A stretch of DNA of 64,000 bases from assembly GCA_045807745.1 (NCBI GenBank), contig JBJMGT010000022.1, positions 1-64,000 of the forward strand, in the 5' to 3' direction. Positions 1 to 8,140 of the stretch are shown in pieces. The notes under the pieces are model-generated. The model saw only the letters and a program-made list of their open reading frames with translations, was not told the origin of the DNA and searched no databases. A program made the translations under genes and the position numbers. The stretch is from QHXQ01 sp045807745. GTDB taxonomy: Bacteria; Acidobacteriota; Blastocatellia; Pyrinomonadales; Pyrinomonadaceae. Each line of letters starts with the position of its first letter. Within the stretch, counting starts at the first letter, position 1.

Positions 1-167
1 GCGAGACGGAGACGCTCGAACTCGGCTTCTACCGCGACGCGGCCGGCAACGCGACCTGCTACGCCGTCGGCTCAAACGCGCCGGGCGATTTCTCTTACAT
101 CAGCGAGGTCGAGGGCGACAGCGAATGGTCGCTCTTAGGCTTCCGCGTCGCGCTCGTGCCGGAGTGA
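1..167 (+). CDS. C-terminal end of an unidentified protein (partial)
   Basis: An open frame runs in from the left edge and ends with TGA at 165-167, leaving about 54 residues. The tail reads as a compact beta-rich segment ending in SLLGFRVALVPE. The GFRVA element recalls the end of formylglycine-generating-enzyme-like domains, but too little remains to assign a family. Codon use matches the GC-rich neighbours. It converges on the glycosyltransferase gene whose stop is at 243, with a 75-base gap that shows no clear terminator. Function unknown. Confidence 0.5.
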   Translation, partial: ETETLELGFYRDAAGNATCYAVGSNAPGDFSYISEVEGDSEWSLLGFRVALVPE

Positions 168-242
168 GCGGCAGGATTAGTTATAACTATGCGCAGATGA
201 ATGAGACCGCTCCCAGCAGCACGCAGCTATTAATTGACTTTG

Positions 243-1952
243 TTAGTGCTCCTGACCATTGACCGCGGCCAACGTGCGCTCATCTAGGACATAGACATCG
301 GCGGCGGGCGTCGTGCCGACGGTGATGCGGAAAGCGGGCGTGGTTGTTTGACGCAGCGCGGAGAGGAGCGCGTCGTTACTGAAGTAGCGGCGGCCGCGCG
401 CGGCAATGATGAAGTCGCCGGGGCGCAAGCCCGCGCGTTCAGCCGGGTCGGAGAGCGCGATGGAGACGAGATCGGGCCGGTGCGCCTGCTGGGCGTAGAA
501 AGTGGCGAGGGCGGGCGTCTCAGTGGCCACGCGCGCGCCCGTCCGTGCGTGCCGGGCGATCTCGCTCAGCACGTCGCGCAGTTCGGCGTCGTAGAACTCG
601 TCATGCGGAAAGTAGTAGCCGGCGCGGGTCTGTCCGCCGCCGAGCGTGTTTGTGTAAAGTCGATAGTGCGGCGCGGCGGTCGTCGCAGACCAGAGCGCGG
701 CGAGCACGACGCACGCGGCTAACGCGTGCGTGGCGTAACGTTGTAAAGCTTCGTGCGCGAAAGAGGTTGCGCGCCACGCGGCAAGCTTGCGCCCGACGAA
801 CTGTATGCCGATGGCGGCCGTGATGAAGACGACCGGCAGCACGGGCGTGAGGTAGCGCATGAACTTGCCGCCGGCCGCGACGAACGGCAGGAAGCCGAGC
901 GCGACCCAGAAGAGCAGGAAGTAGCGCCCGTCGCCGAGCCTACGGCGCAAGAGCAAGGGCAGCCCCGTGAGAAAAGCTGCGAGCGTGAGCGGCGGCGTCT
1001 TGACGATGATGAAGACAAAGTAGAGATACCACGGCACGCCCTTGAACCAGTTCATCAGCTTGTGTCCGTAGAGTCGGCCCATGAACTCGTAGCTGTCGTG
1101 CCCGATGCGTTGGTAGCTTGCGAAGCTCAGCGCCGCGCGCCACGTGCCGGGCAAGAGGATCGGCAGGTTCAAGAGCACGAAGGTCACGCCGATGATGGTG
1201 AAGAAGAGTAGGAAGCGCGGCCGGCCCAGCCGCCAGCGCGTCGCCGGGATGGCTTGAAAGATGTGATAGTAGGCGATGCTCGCGGCGAAGTAACCGGGCA
1301 GATATTTTGAGGCGAACATCGCGCCGTAGGCGACGGCCGTCGCCCAACAGTAGGGCATGAAATTGTCCTTGCCTGATTCCGCGCTGCGTTGCGCGCGCAG
1401 CCAGAAGACGTTCGCCAGCAGAAAGAAGAAGAGCATAAAGGTGTCTTCTTTCGCGATACGATTAAACCCGATGGCGCTTGGGTCGCACGCCCACAACGCG
1501 GCCGCGATGAGGGCCACTTCCCCGCCGAACAACTCCGCCGTTAACAGATAGAGCAGCAGTGCAGTGAACGCGCCGAAGAGCGCGGACGGCAGCCGCAGCG
1601 CCGTCTCGACAGGCACGAACAACTCAGGCCGGGCGGCGACGAATGGCGTGCTGTTCCAGTGCTCGGCCGCCACGACCGTCACGGTCTGCAACGCCTTCAT
1701 CAGAAACGGGTGTTCGCCGTTGGCGGGCGTCAACCCGTGCGCGCGATAGTCGGCCACCGCTTCCAGCTTATTGAACTCATCTTCGCCGAGACCTTCGGCG
1801 CTCAAGCCCGCGGCGCGCAGACCGAACCCGCCGACGACGAGCACGGCGAGCGCGAGTTTAAGCCACGTGCGCTTGAGCGCGCGTGTGCTGCTTGGGGCGA
1901 ACAGTTCCGGTCGCAAACCGGCCGTGACGGCCGGCGTCATCGTGGCGGACAA
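243..1952 (-). CDS. Family 39-type (PMT-like) integral membrane glycosyltransferase
   Basis: About 569 residues with roughly ten hydrophobic segments, as expected of GT-C enzymes that move a sugar from a lipid-phosphate donor to a protein or lipid at the outer face of the membrane. After the first membrane helix comes an acidic GEDEF motif (about residues 56-60), the position of the catalytic Asp/Glu in PMT/ArnT-like enzymes. The next conserved block, HPFLMKAL, is also typical. The last 100 residues form a soluble extracytoplasmic domain. The longest frame starts at TTG 1952; ATG 1940 is an equally reasonable start, with GGAGG further upstream. Acceptor and donor cannot be told from the sequence. 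No sugar or lipid A gene adjoins it. Confidence 0.8.
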   Translation of the reverse strand: MSATMTPAVTAGLRPELFAPSSTRALKRTWLKLALAVLVVGGFGLRAAGLSAEGLGEDEFNKLEAVADYRAHGLTPANGEHPFLMKALQTVTVVAAEHWNSTPFVAARPELFVPVETALRLPSALFGAFTALLLYLLTAELFGGEVALIAAALWACDPSAIGFNRIAKEDTFMLFFFLLANVFWLRAQRSAESGKDNFMPYCWATAVAYGAMFASKYLPGYFAASIAYYHIFQAIPATRWRLGRPRFLLFFTIIGVTFVLLNLPILLPGTWRAALSFASYQRIGHDSYEFMGRLYGHKLMNWFKGVPWYLYFVFIIVKTPPLTLAAFLTGLPLLLRRRLGDGRYFLLFWVALGFLPFVAAGGKFMRYLTPVLPVVFITAAIGIQFVGRKLAAWRATSFAHEALQRYATHALAACVVLAALWSATTAAPHYRLYTNTLGGGQTRAGYYFPHDEFYDAELRDVLSEIARHARTGARVATETPALATFYAQQAHRPDLVSIALSDPAERAGLRPGDFIIAARGRRYFSNDALLSALRQTTTPAFRITVGTTPAADVYVLDERTLAAVNGQEH

Positions 1953-2431
1953 ACTCTTTTAAGACCTCCGTTCAGGTGGCGGATTGTTTAAGGCACACGC
2001 GCGCGCCGGATCATGCGGGCGGGCCAGACGGTAAGACAGTTTGTGCGCAACAGCGCATGCATGCGGGCGGCGCGCCGACGGGGCGCAAGCTTAGCGTGAA
2101 TCTCAGCCGGCGGGCAACTCGCTGTGCTCTTTGTCAGTGTGACAGTTAGCAGAGTGTCCCAAGTGGCAACCATGCGACCGGGTGCGCATGTCATACTTCC
2201 AACCAAGCTGGGCGCGCGACCGCGGCTGGCATGCGGCTAGCAGTTCAGACTCAATAACTTGAGCCAGTGCCACGCTGCACGAAATGACTTGCAATTCCCT
2301 GTGAAATCAGCCATCATTCGCGGCGTTTTTGACCTTCCACGCACCCTTCGGTTGTGTCGGGTCGAATTGTTCGATTCAGCTCAAACCTTCTTTATTCAGC
2401 ATCTAGTCAGACAGTTTTGAAAGGAGTCCTG
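1953..2431. other. Gene-free interval upstream of the radical SAM gene
   Basis: This 479-base divergent interval separates the glycosyltransferase from the radical SAM gene. Short open frames in it have no ribosome binding site or recognisable product. The part from about 2300 to 2430 is AT-richer and probably holds the promoter of the + strand gene. I looked for a small peptide gene that could be a substrate of the radical SAM enzyme and found none that I can support. Confidence 0.5.
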
Positions 2432-3712
2432 ATGGCTACAGAAATTCGGCAACCTGAAGGGGCCGCGCCCCCGACCTCGTCGGCCCCCGCGTACCGCATT
2501 GACGAGAAGCTCCACCAGATTCTCTATACGCGCCCGGAGCGGCCCACGCTTGAGCCGCGCCCCGATGCGGAAGGGTTGCCCGAGCCGCCGTATCCGATTC
2601 ACCCAGACCCACAGCCGATGTCGCGGAAGGAGTATCAAAAACTCAACGCCATCCGCACGTGGAAGACATGGGGTTCGCCCTACGTCAAGTCGCTCTATCA
2701 TCGCGGCGAGTTGCGCCCGCTCATCCCTTACCTGTTCACCGAGTGGAAGTGCAACTACGATTGTCACTACTGCTGGTCGTACAACAACAAGGTCAAGGGC
2801 ATGACCGAGGACGTAGCCCGGCGCTCGATTGACTGGCTGCACTCCATCGGCTCGCGCGTACTCGCCCTGATGGGCGGCGAACCGCTCCTGCGCCCCAACT
2901 TCATCCACAAGATCGTGCACTACAGTGCGCAGAAGGGCATCTTTGTTTATCTGCCGACCAACGGCCGTTTGATGAAGCCCGACGTGGTTGATCGCCTCGG
3001 CGACGCAGGCATCGCGACCGTCAATCTGGCGGTGGACTCCGTCAAGGATCGCAAGGCGCTCCCGAAAGCGCTTGAGCCGATCCGCTCTTACGTCGATTAT
3101 CTCGTCAAACGCCAGCACCACTACGGCTATACAGTGATGTTCAATATCAACATCACGCGCATCAACATGGACGACGTGCGTGAGTTGACGCTCATCGCGC
3201 ACGACATGGGCATCGCCACCGACTATCACATCAACGAGACGCCGATGATGGAGCAGACCCATTTCAAGCACCTCGATGAGAACAGCACATACCTGACGCC
3301 CGAAGATTTTCCGAAAGTTGACGAACTGCTCGACTGGCTCGACGCCAAACGCCATCAGGAAGGCTACAAGATGGTCAACCAGTCGAAGCACATGCAGGAC
3401 ATGAAACAGTTGATGCGCGGCGCAGTGCCACCTTGGGCCTGTCGCGCGGGCCAAAACTCGCTCATCGTCCGCACCGACGGCACGCTCGCGCCCTGCTTCC
3501 CGATGTACTCGGCCACGCACGACTGGGGCACGATTGAGAATCCGAAGTTCGAGGTCAAGCAACTCGACGAGATGAAGCAGGAATGCTCGAAGCACTGTCT
3601 CTCGACCTGCAACTACATCCTCGCCCACTGCTACAACACCAAGCGCATCCTGAAGTGGATCATGCTCAACGCCAAGAACGGCTTCCGCGGCTCGGTGGAC
3701 ACGATCCAGTAA
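2432..3712 (+). CDS. Radical SAM protein with SPASM-type C-terminal cysteines
   Basis: 426 residues from the ATG at 2432, chosen because AAGGAG lies at 2421-2426; an in-frame ATG at 2354 has no such site. The cluster motif C107-x3-C111-x2-C114 (CNYDCHYC) binds the 4Fe-4S cluster that cleaves S-adenosylmethionine. MGGEPLLRP follows as the usual GGEP motif. The C-terminus has C337-x12-G-x4-C, then C-x3-C-x3-C-x6-C, close to the SPASM pattern that binds auxiliary clusters in peptide- and protein-modifying enzymes. The first 100 residues are proline-rich and unassigned. It is a single-gene unit ended by a strong terminator. The substrate is unknown, and no precursor peptide is visible. Confidence 0.85.
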   Translation: MATEIRQPEGAAPPTSSAPAYRIDEKLHQILYTRPERPTLEPRPDAEGLPEPPYPIHPDPQPMSRKEYQKLNAIRTWKTWGSPYVKSLYHRGELRPLIPYLFTEWKCNYDCHYCWSYNNKVKGMTEDVARRSIDWLHSIGSRVLALMGGEPLLRPNFIHKIVHYSAQKGIFVYLPTNGRLMKPDVVDRLGDAGIATVNLAVDSVKDRKALPKALEPIRSYVDYLVKRQHHYGYTVMFNINITRINMDDVRELTLIAHDMGIATDYHINETPMMEQTHFKHLDENSTYLTPEDFPKVDELLDWLDAKRHQEGYKMVNQSKHMQDMKQLMRGAVPPWACRAGQNSLIVRTDGTLAPCFPMYSATHDWGTIENPKFEVKQLDEMKQECSKHCLSTCNYILAHCYNTKRILKWIMLNAKNGFRGSVDTIQ

Positions 3713-3738
3713 ACGGCAACGACAAAGCACGACAAAGA

Positions 3739-3773
3739 GAGCGGCCGGGGTTCGCCCCGGCCGCTCTTTCTTC
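3739..3773 (+). terminator. Rho-independent terminator of the radical SAM gene
   Basis: A perfect 12-bp GC stem (GAGCGGCCGGGG at 3739-3750 with its complement at 3755-3766) closes on a TTCG tetraloop and is followed by the T-rich TTTCTTCGTTT. It begins 26 bases after the stop codon. Confidence 0.9.
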
Positions 3774-3924
3774 GTTTGGGTTGAACGCTGCCGGGCGGCC
3801 CTGAGCATATTTTTGTCTCTCAGTTCCGCCCGCCGAAGATGCTAATATGTTTGCCCGACTGCCACTGTCGGCAATGGTCTAAACTGTGCTTGCTCGGCGG
3901 CACGACCGGCTTATCATTGCGCTA

Positions 3925-4416
3925 ATGGAAACGAAGAAATCTTTACCGACCAGCCCGCTCGGCGAGCCGCAGGATGAGCATACGCACGCTCTCTCAACGC
4001 CGCGCGAGGTCGCCGTTGATAAAGAGACCAACGACCTGTCGCAACACGATTATCTGATTCTCGTCGTGGACGACATGGTTGACAACCTGGTCATCGTGAG
4101 TTTGAACCTGCAACAGCAGGGCTACCGCGTGGTCACGGCCGCCAACGGCGAAGAGGCGATCCGCGTTGCGGCTCTCTCCCGCCCCGATCTGATCCTGATG
4201 GACATCGGCATGCCGCAACTTGATGGCTTGGAAGCAACGCGCAAAATCCGTGAGACCGAGATACTACGAACTGTGCCCGTTATCGCCGTCACGGCCTTTA
4301 GCACCGACGGCTTTCGGCGTGCGGCCTACGATGTCGGCTTCGACGGCTATCTGGTCAAGCCGATTGATTTCGCGCGGCTCTACGAATTGATCCGCAACCT
4401 CCTCCCAACGAAATGA
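3925..4416 (+). CDS. Stand-alone response-regulator receiver protein
   Basis: 163 residues from ATG 3925. After about 45 polar, probably disordered residues comes one receiver domain: acidic pocket in LVVDDMVDN, phospho-acceptor Asp in LILMDIGMPQ, Thr in AVTAF, and Lys in YLVKP. There is no output domain, so it should act by protein contact like CheY or DivK. The ATGA overlap at 4413-4416 couples it to the kinase-like gene downstream. No histidine kinase lies nearby, so its partner is encoded elsewhere. A longer reading from 3886 has no better start signal. Confidence 0.85.
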   Translation: METKKSLPTSPLGEPQDEHTHALSTPREVAVDKETNDLSQHDYLILVVDDMVDNLVIVSLNLQQQGYRVVTAANGEEAIRVAALSRPDLILMDIGMPQLDGLEATRKIRETEILRTVPVIAVTAFSTDGFRRAAYDVGFDGYLVKPIDFARLYELIRNLLPTK

Positions 4417-4937
4417 AGAAGGTGCTGGTGATCGGCTCAGGCGGGGCCGGCAAATCAACGTTAGCGCGGCGGCTGAGCAAGCGGCTCAACCTTGAACTCA
4501 TCCACCTCGATCAGCTTTACTGGCGGCCCGGCTGGGTCGAGACGCCAGAACCTGAGTGGCAACAGACCATTGCCGAGTTGATCAAGCGCGACGCTTGGGT
4601 CATGGACGGCAACTATTCCGGCACCTTCGCCGCGCGCTTCGCGGCCTGCGACACAGTGATCTTTCTCGACCTGCCGCGCCGCGTCTGTCTCTGGCGCATC
4701 GTCAAGCGGCGCGCGCTTTATCACCGCCGCAACCGGCCCGACGTGGCCGCGGGTTGTCCCGAACAGCTCAGCTTGGAATTCATCCTCTGGGTCTGGCACT
4801 ACGGGCGGCGCTCGCGCCCGAAGGTGCTAGCATTGTTTGATGAGCACGCGCACGCCAAACGCATGATCCGGCTGCGTTCGATGAGGGAGGTCGAGGCATT
4901 TCTGACCGCGGCCGAGCGGGGAGAGATAACGACGTGA
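4413..4937 (+). CDS. P-loop NTPase of the adenylate-kinase-like / FlaR (topology modulation) group
   Basis: 174 residues. It opens with the Walker A motif GSGGAGKST (about residues 8-16). Then come LIHLDQLYWRPGW and VMDGNYSGT, the two blocks that mark the small kinase-like family often named topology modulation protein or FlaR. VIFLDLPRRVCLWR corresponds to the Walker B region, and an arginine-rich lid follows. These proteins are thought to be small-molecule kinases, but their substrate is not established. The start overlaps the receiver gene by four bases, and its TGA overlaps the GTG start of the next gene, so all three should be made from one message. Confidence 0.75.
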   Translation: MKKVLVIGSGGAGKSTLARRLSKRLNLELIHLDQLYWRPGWVETPEPEWQQTIAELIKRDAWVMDGNYSGTFAARFAACDTVIFLDLPRRVCLWRIVKRRALYHRRNRPDVAAGCPEQLSLEFILWVWHYGRRSRPKVLALFDEHAHAKRMIRLRSMREVEAFLTAAERGEITT

Positions 4938-5392
4938 GCGCAGCAGAGAGTAAAGCTATCGCGCGCCGGTTCATCGAGGAGTTGTGGAACGAGCGCCGAC
5001 TTGAATTGGCAGATGAACTCTTCGCGCCCGACGCCGTCACGCATCAACTGCGTTCAGGCGCACCGGACGTGAGCGCGCCGCGCACGCCCGACATTATTAA
5101 GCGGCACATCAACGAGTGGCTGGCCGCCTTCCCCGATCTCCATTTCACCATTGAGCAGATGCTCGCCGAAGCCGATACGGTCGTCACGCGTTGCACAATG
5201 AGCGGCACGCATAGGGCCGCGTGGCTGGGCGTCGCACCGACGGGCCAACAAGTCTCCGTGCGGATGATCGTAACTCAACGCATCGCCGCCGGACGGATCG
5301 CGGAAGACTGGGTGCTGGTCGAATCGCTGGGGCTATTTCAGCAGTTGGGGCTTGTGCCGCCACGTGAAGAGTTGCTGCCGGCGGCGAAGTAA
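4934..5392 (+). CDS. SnoaL-like ester cyclase family protein
   Basis: 152 residues, beginning with GTG at 4934 inside the previous gene's stop (GTGA overlap). The pattern RRFIEELWNERRLELADELFAPD, then IKRHINEWLAAFPDLHFTIEQMLAEADTVVTR and RIAEDWVLVESLGLFQQLG, is that of the SnoaL-like/ester cyclase branch of the NTF2-like fold. It forms a cone-shaped barrel with a buried pocket. Members include polyketide cyclases, but most, like this one, have no known reaction and are not next to biosynthetic genes. It is third in a coupled operon with a receiver and a kinase-like protein. Confidence 0.75.
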   Translation: MSAAESKAIARRFIEELWNERRLELADELFAPDAVTHQLRSGAPDVSAPRTPDIIKRHINEWLAAFPDLHFTIEQMLAEADTVVTRCTMSGTHRAAWLGVAPTGQQVSVRMIVTQRIAAGRIAEDWVLVESLGLFQQLGLVPPREELLPAAK

Positions 5393-5394
5393 AC

Positions 5395-5676
5395 TCATTC
5401 CTGCTCGGTCTGATCAATCACCTGTTGGACGAACAGGTGGACGCCGTCGAGCGTGATGTTGTGCTCCTGCTTAAGCCGGGCGAGGACGGCGGCTGATTCG
5501 CTATCGAGGAAACTGAGATCGGCGAGATCGAGCGTGATCTCTGTGGCGCGCTGCTCACGCAGAGCGGCGCAGATGCGCGCGATGAGTTCGGCATCCGCGC
5601 GTGTGAGCGAGCCGGCGACGCGCAAGGTCGTGTGCGCGCCCGTCGCATCGTCGATCTGTGTAATCTGCGTTGGCAT
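5395..5676 (-). CDS. STAS-domain protein, anti-sigma-factor-antagonist-like
   Basis: 93 residues from the ATG at 5676; an upstream in-frame start at 5745 would add 23 unrelated residues. The sequence ITLDLADLSFLDSESAAVLARLKQE carries the STAS signature, with SES where SpoIIAA-like antagonists have the phosphorylatable Ser. In such switches the unphosphorylated STAS protein sequesters an anti-sigma factor. Other STAS proteins bind ligands or work within stressosomes. No anti-sigma kinase or phosphatase is adjacent. It converges with the SnoaL-like gene, with two bases between the stops. Confidence 0.7.
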   Translation of the reverse strand: MPTQITQIDDATGAHTTLRVAGSLTRADAELIARICAALREQRATEITLDLADLSFLDSESAAVLARLKQEHNITLDGVHLFVQQVIDQTEQE

Positions 5677-5870
5677 ATTCGCTTTCGGCGGCGACCATGC
5701 GCCATTTTCCCGGTGCGCGCCGCTTCGGAGGTTGTTGATACGCACCGGCGGAAATAATTGTTGCGCACACCGAGCGGGCGCGGGCCAAGATTATAACGAA
5801 TAAAACGGCGGGCAGCTTTTCTACAGCAGTGTTACGGCAACACATCTTCATTTAAGGAGCGACCAAAACA

Positions 5871-7541
5871 ATGGCGAAAGGCAGGGGCATGAATGGTGCG
5901 CGGTTAACGCGGCGAAAATTTTTACACAGTGGTGCACTGGCCGGCACGCTGGCCGTCGCCGCGCCCGCTTTGGAGCGCGCAGTCAACGAAGCCGCACCGG
6001 TTGCGCCGGCCGTGAAATCGTTCGAGCTGGAAGAGATAACGATTGCGGAGCTACAGGCGGGAATGCAAGCGGGCAAGTGGACGGCGCGCGAATTGGTGAG
6101 AAAATACCTGACGCGCATTGATGAAGTGGACAAGCACGGCCCGGCTGTCAACTCCGTCATCGAGTTGAATCCTGACGCCGAACAGATCGCCGACGCGCTC
6201 GACCGCGAGCGCAAAAGCGGGCATGTGCGTGGCCCCCTGCACGGCGTGCCCGTCCTCATCAAAGACAACATAGACACGCACGACCGCATGAAGACGACCG
6301 CCGGCTCGCTCGCGCTTCTTGACGCTGCACCCGTGCGCGATTCGTTCGTCGCCGAACGTCTGCGCGCGGCTGGCGCTGTGCTACTCGGCAAGACAAACCT
6401 GAGCGAGTGGGCGAACTTTCGTTCGACGCACGCGACGAGCGGTTGGAGCGGGCGCGGGCGGCAGACACACAATCCTTATGTGTTGGATCGCAACCCGTGC
6501 GGCTCAAGCTCCGGTTCGGGCGCGGCCACGGCCGCCAACCTCTGCGCCATCGCCGTCGGCACGGAGACAGATGGCTCTGTGGTCTGTCCTTCATCCGCTT
6601 GCTCACTCGTCGGTCTCAAGCCCACGCTCGGTCTCGTCAGCCGCGCCGGCATCATCCCCATCGCGCACAGTCAGGACACGGCCGGGCCGATGGCGCGCAC
6701 CGTCGCCGATGCGGCCGTGCTGCTCTCAGCGCTCGCTGGCAGCGACCCGCGCGATCCCATCACACAAGCGAGTCGCGGCAAAGCGCAAGCCGACTACACA
6801 CAGTTTCTTGACGCTAACGGCTTGCGCGGCGCGCGCATCGGGGTGGCGCGCAAACATTTCGGCTTCAGCGATGCGGTGGACGTGTTGATGAACGAAGCCA
6901 TCGCGGAATTGAAACGGCAGGGCGCAATCATTATCGATCCGGCCGACATCGCCACGACGGGTAAGTTCGATGATACGGAGCTTGAAGTGCTGCTCTACGA
7001 GTTCAAGACCGATCTCAACAAGTATCTCGCCGGTCTCGGCCCCAACGCGCCCGTGCGCACGCTCGCAGACCTCATCGAATTTAATGACAAGCATCGCGCC
7101 GAAGAGATGCCTTACTTCGGTCAAGAACTGTTTATCCGCGCGCAGGCGAAGGGGCCTTTGACGAGCAAAGAGTATGTGCTCGCGCTCGCCAAGAATCGGC
7201 GCATGTCGCGCACTGAAGGCATCGACGCGACGCTCGCCAAGTTTCGGCTCGACGCGCTCATCGCGCCCACCGGCGGCCCGACTTGGCCGACCGATCTATT
7301 GAACGGTGATCACTTCACCGGTGGCTACTCGACCGCCTCGGCCGTCGCGGGTTACCCGCACATCACCGTACCCGCCGGCTACGTGCACGGTCTTCCCGTC
7401 GGTCTCTCCTTCTTTGCCGGCGCGTGGAGCGAGCCGAAGTTAATCAAATACGCCTACACCTTCGAGCAGGCGACGCACTTGCGGCAAGCGCCGAAGTTTT
7501 TACCCACAGTGGAATTAGAGGTGCTTAAGCAGAGCGCCTAG
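5871..7541 (+). CDS. Amidase-signature family hydrolase with Tat signal
   Basis: 556 residues. TAAGGAG precedes the ATG by about twelve bases. The N-terminus has the twin-arginine motif LTRRKFLHSG followed by an alanine-rich hydrophobic run, so export of the folded enzyme is likely. The amidase-signature triad is complete: Lys131 in VLIKDNID, Ser212 in the GSSSGSG block and Ser236 in TETDGSV. The 24-residue Ser-Ser spacing matches fatty acid amide hydrolase. The family hydrolyses amides. The export signal and the lack of gatB/gatC neighbours argue against the tRNA amidotransferase subunit GatA. Substrate unknown. It is followed after 16 bases by the DUF1003 gene on the same strand. Confidence 0.88.
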   Translation: MAKGRGMNGARLTRRKFLHSGALAGTLAVAAPALERAVNEAAPVAPAVKSFELEEITIAELQAGMQAGKWTARELVRKYLTRIDEVDKHGPAVNSVIELNPDAEQIADALDRERKSGHVRGPLHGVPVLIKDNIDTHDRMKTTAGSLALLDAAPVRDSFVAERLRAAGAVLLGKTNLSEWANFRSTHATSGWSGRGRQTHNPYVLDRNPCGSSSGSGAATAANLCAIAVGTETDGSVVCPSSACSLVGLKPTLGLVSRAGIIPIAHSQDTAGPMARTVADAAVLLSALAGSDPRDPITQASRGKAQADYTQFLDANGLRGARIGVARKHFGFSDAVDVLMNEAIAELKRQGAIIIDPADIATTGKFDDTELEVLLYEFKTDLNKYLAGLGPNAPVRTLADLIEFNDKHRAEEMPYFGQELFIRAQAKGPLTSKEYVLALAKNRRMSRTEGIDATLAKFRLDALIAPTGGPTWPTDLLNGDHFTGGYSTASAVAGYPHITVPAGYVHGLPVGLSFFAGAWSEPKLIKYAYTFEQATHLRQAPKFLPTVELEVLKQSA

Positions 7542-7557
7542 ATAGAGGGAGGCGGGC

Positions 7558-8121
7558 ATGAGCCAACACCTACACCAAGCGGCCAAAACGTTTCTGCGCA
7601 GAGAATGGGACAAGCTGAACGAGCGCGAGCGGTACGTGATCGAGCGACTCGTCGCACGCACGCACGTCAGCCGGAACACGAACCGCGAGTTCTACGACGA
7701 GCGCACCTACGGGCAACGGCTCGCCGACAAAATCGCCTCGTTCGGCGGCTCTTGGACGTTCATCATCATCTTCGCCGCCGTGCTCCTACTCTGGGTCGTG
7801 CTCAACTCTTACATCCTCGCGCGGCGCGGCAGCGCATTCGATCCTTACCCATACATCCTGCTCAACCTCTTCCTCTCGATGCTCGCCGCCTTGCAAGCGC
7901 CGGTCATCATGATGTCGCAGAACCGGCAGGCCGCCAAAGACCGGCTCGACGCCGCGCACGATTACGAAGTGAACCTCAAAGCTGAGCTTGAGATCGTCAG
8001 CCTGCACGACAAGCTCGACGAGTTGCGCGAGCAACGCTGGGGCGAGTTGGTTGCCATGCAACGAGAGCAGATTCGCTTGCTGGAAGAGTTGGCGCGCACA
8101 CGCACTGCCCCGCAGACCTGA
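7558..8121 (+). CDS. DUF1003 membrane protein
   Basis: 187 residues with a strong GAGGGAGG ribosome binding site. Two membrane helices (about 63-83 and 96-118) surround the family hallmark FDPYPYILLNLFLSM, followed by QAPVIMMSQNRQAAKDR. The C-terminal 60 residues form an amphipathic helix or coiled coil facing the cytoplasm. The family is widespread and has no settled role. It is placed directly after the exported amidase and may share its message. It converges on the AAA ATPase gene, with 19 bases between the stops. Confidence 0.85.
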   Translation: MSQHLHQAAKTFLRREWDKLNERERYVIERLVARTHVSRNTNREFYDERTYGQRLADKIASFGGSWTFIIIFAAVLLLWVVLNSYILARRGSAFDPYPYILLNLFLSMLAALQAPVIMMSQNRQAAKDRLDAAHDYEVNLKAELEIVSLHDKLDELREQRWGELVAMQREQIRLLEELARTRTAPQT

Positions 8122-8140
8122 AGCGACGCGCGGCTAGCAT

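Noticed and set aside
1..167. Formylglycine-generating enzyme tail
   Set aside because: Only the GFRVA string agrees; the Cys and Ca-binding blocks of the family would lie outside the window.
243..600. PDZ-like pattern AGLRPGDFIIAARG in the glycosyltransferase C-terminus
   Set aside because: The following strands fit the usual extracytoplasmic tail of family 39-type enzymes (RGRRYFSND..ITVG), and a PDZ carboxylate loop in proper context is missing.
1988..2294. Small open frames upstream of the radical SAM gene as peptide precursors
   Set aside because: They lie on the opposite strand, lack Shine-Dalgarno sites and show no leader/core pattern.
2396..3808. Long open frames opposite real genes (also near 18393-20234 and 57733-58935)
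   Set aside because: They are arginine/histidine-rich, have no start signals or domains, and mirror strongly supported genes; high GC leaves antisense frames open.
5871..7541. GatA subunit of tRNA amidotransferase
   Set aside because: The Tat signal and absence of gatB/gatC argue for an exported amidase.
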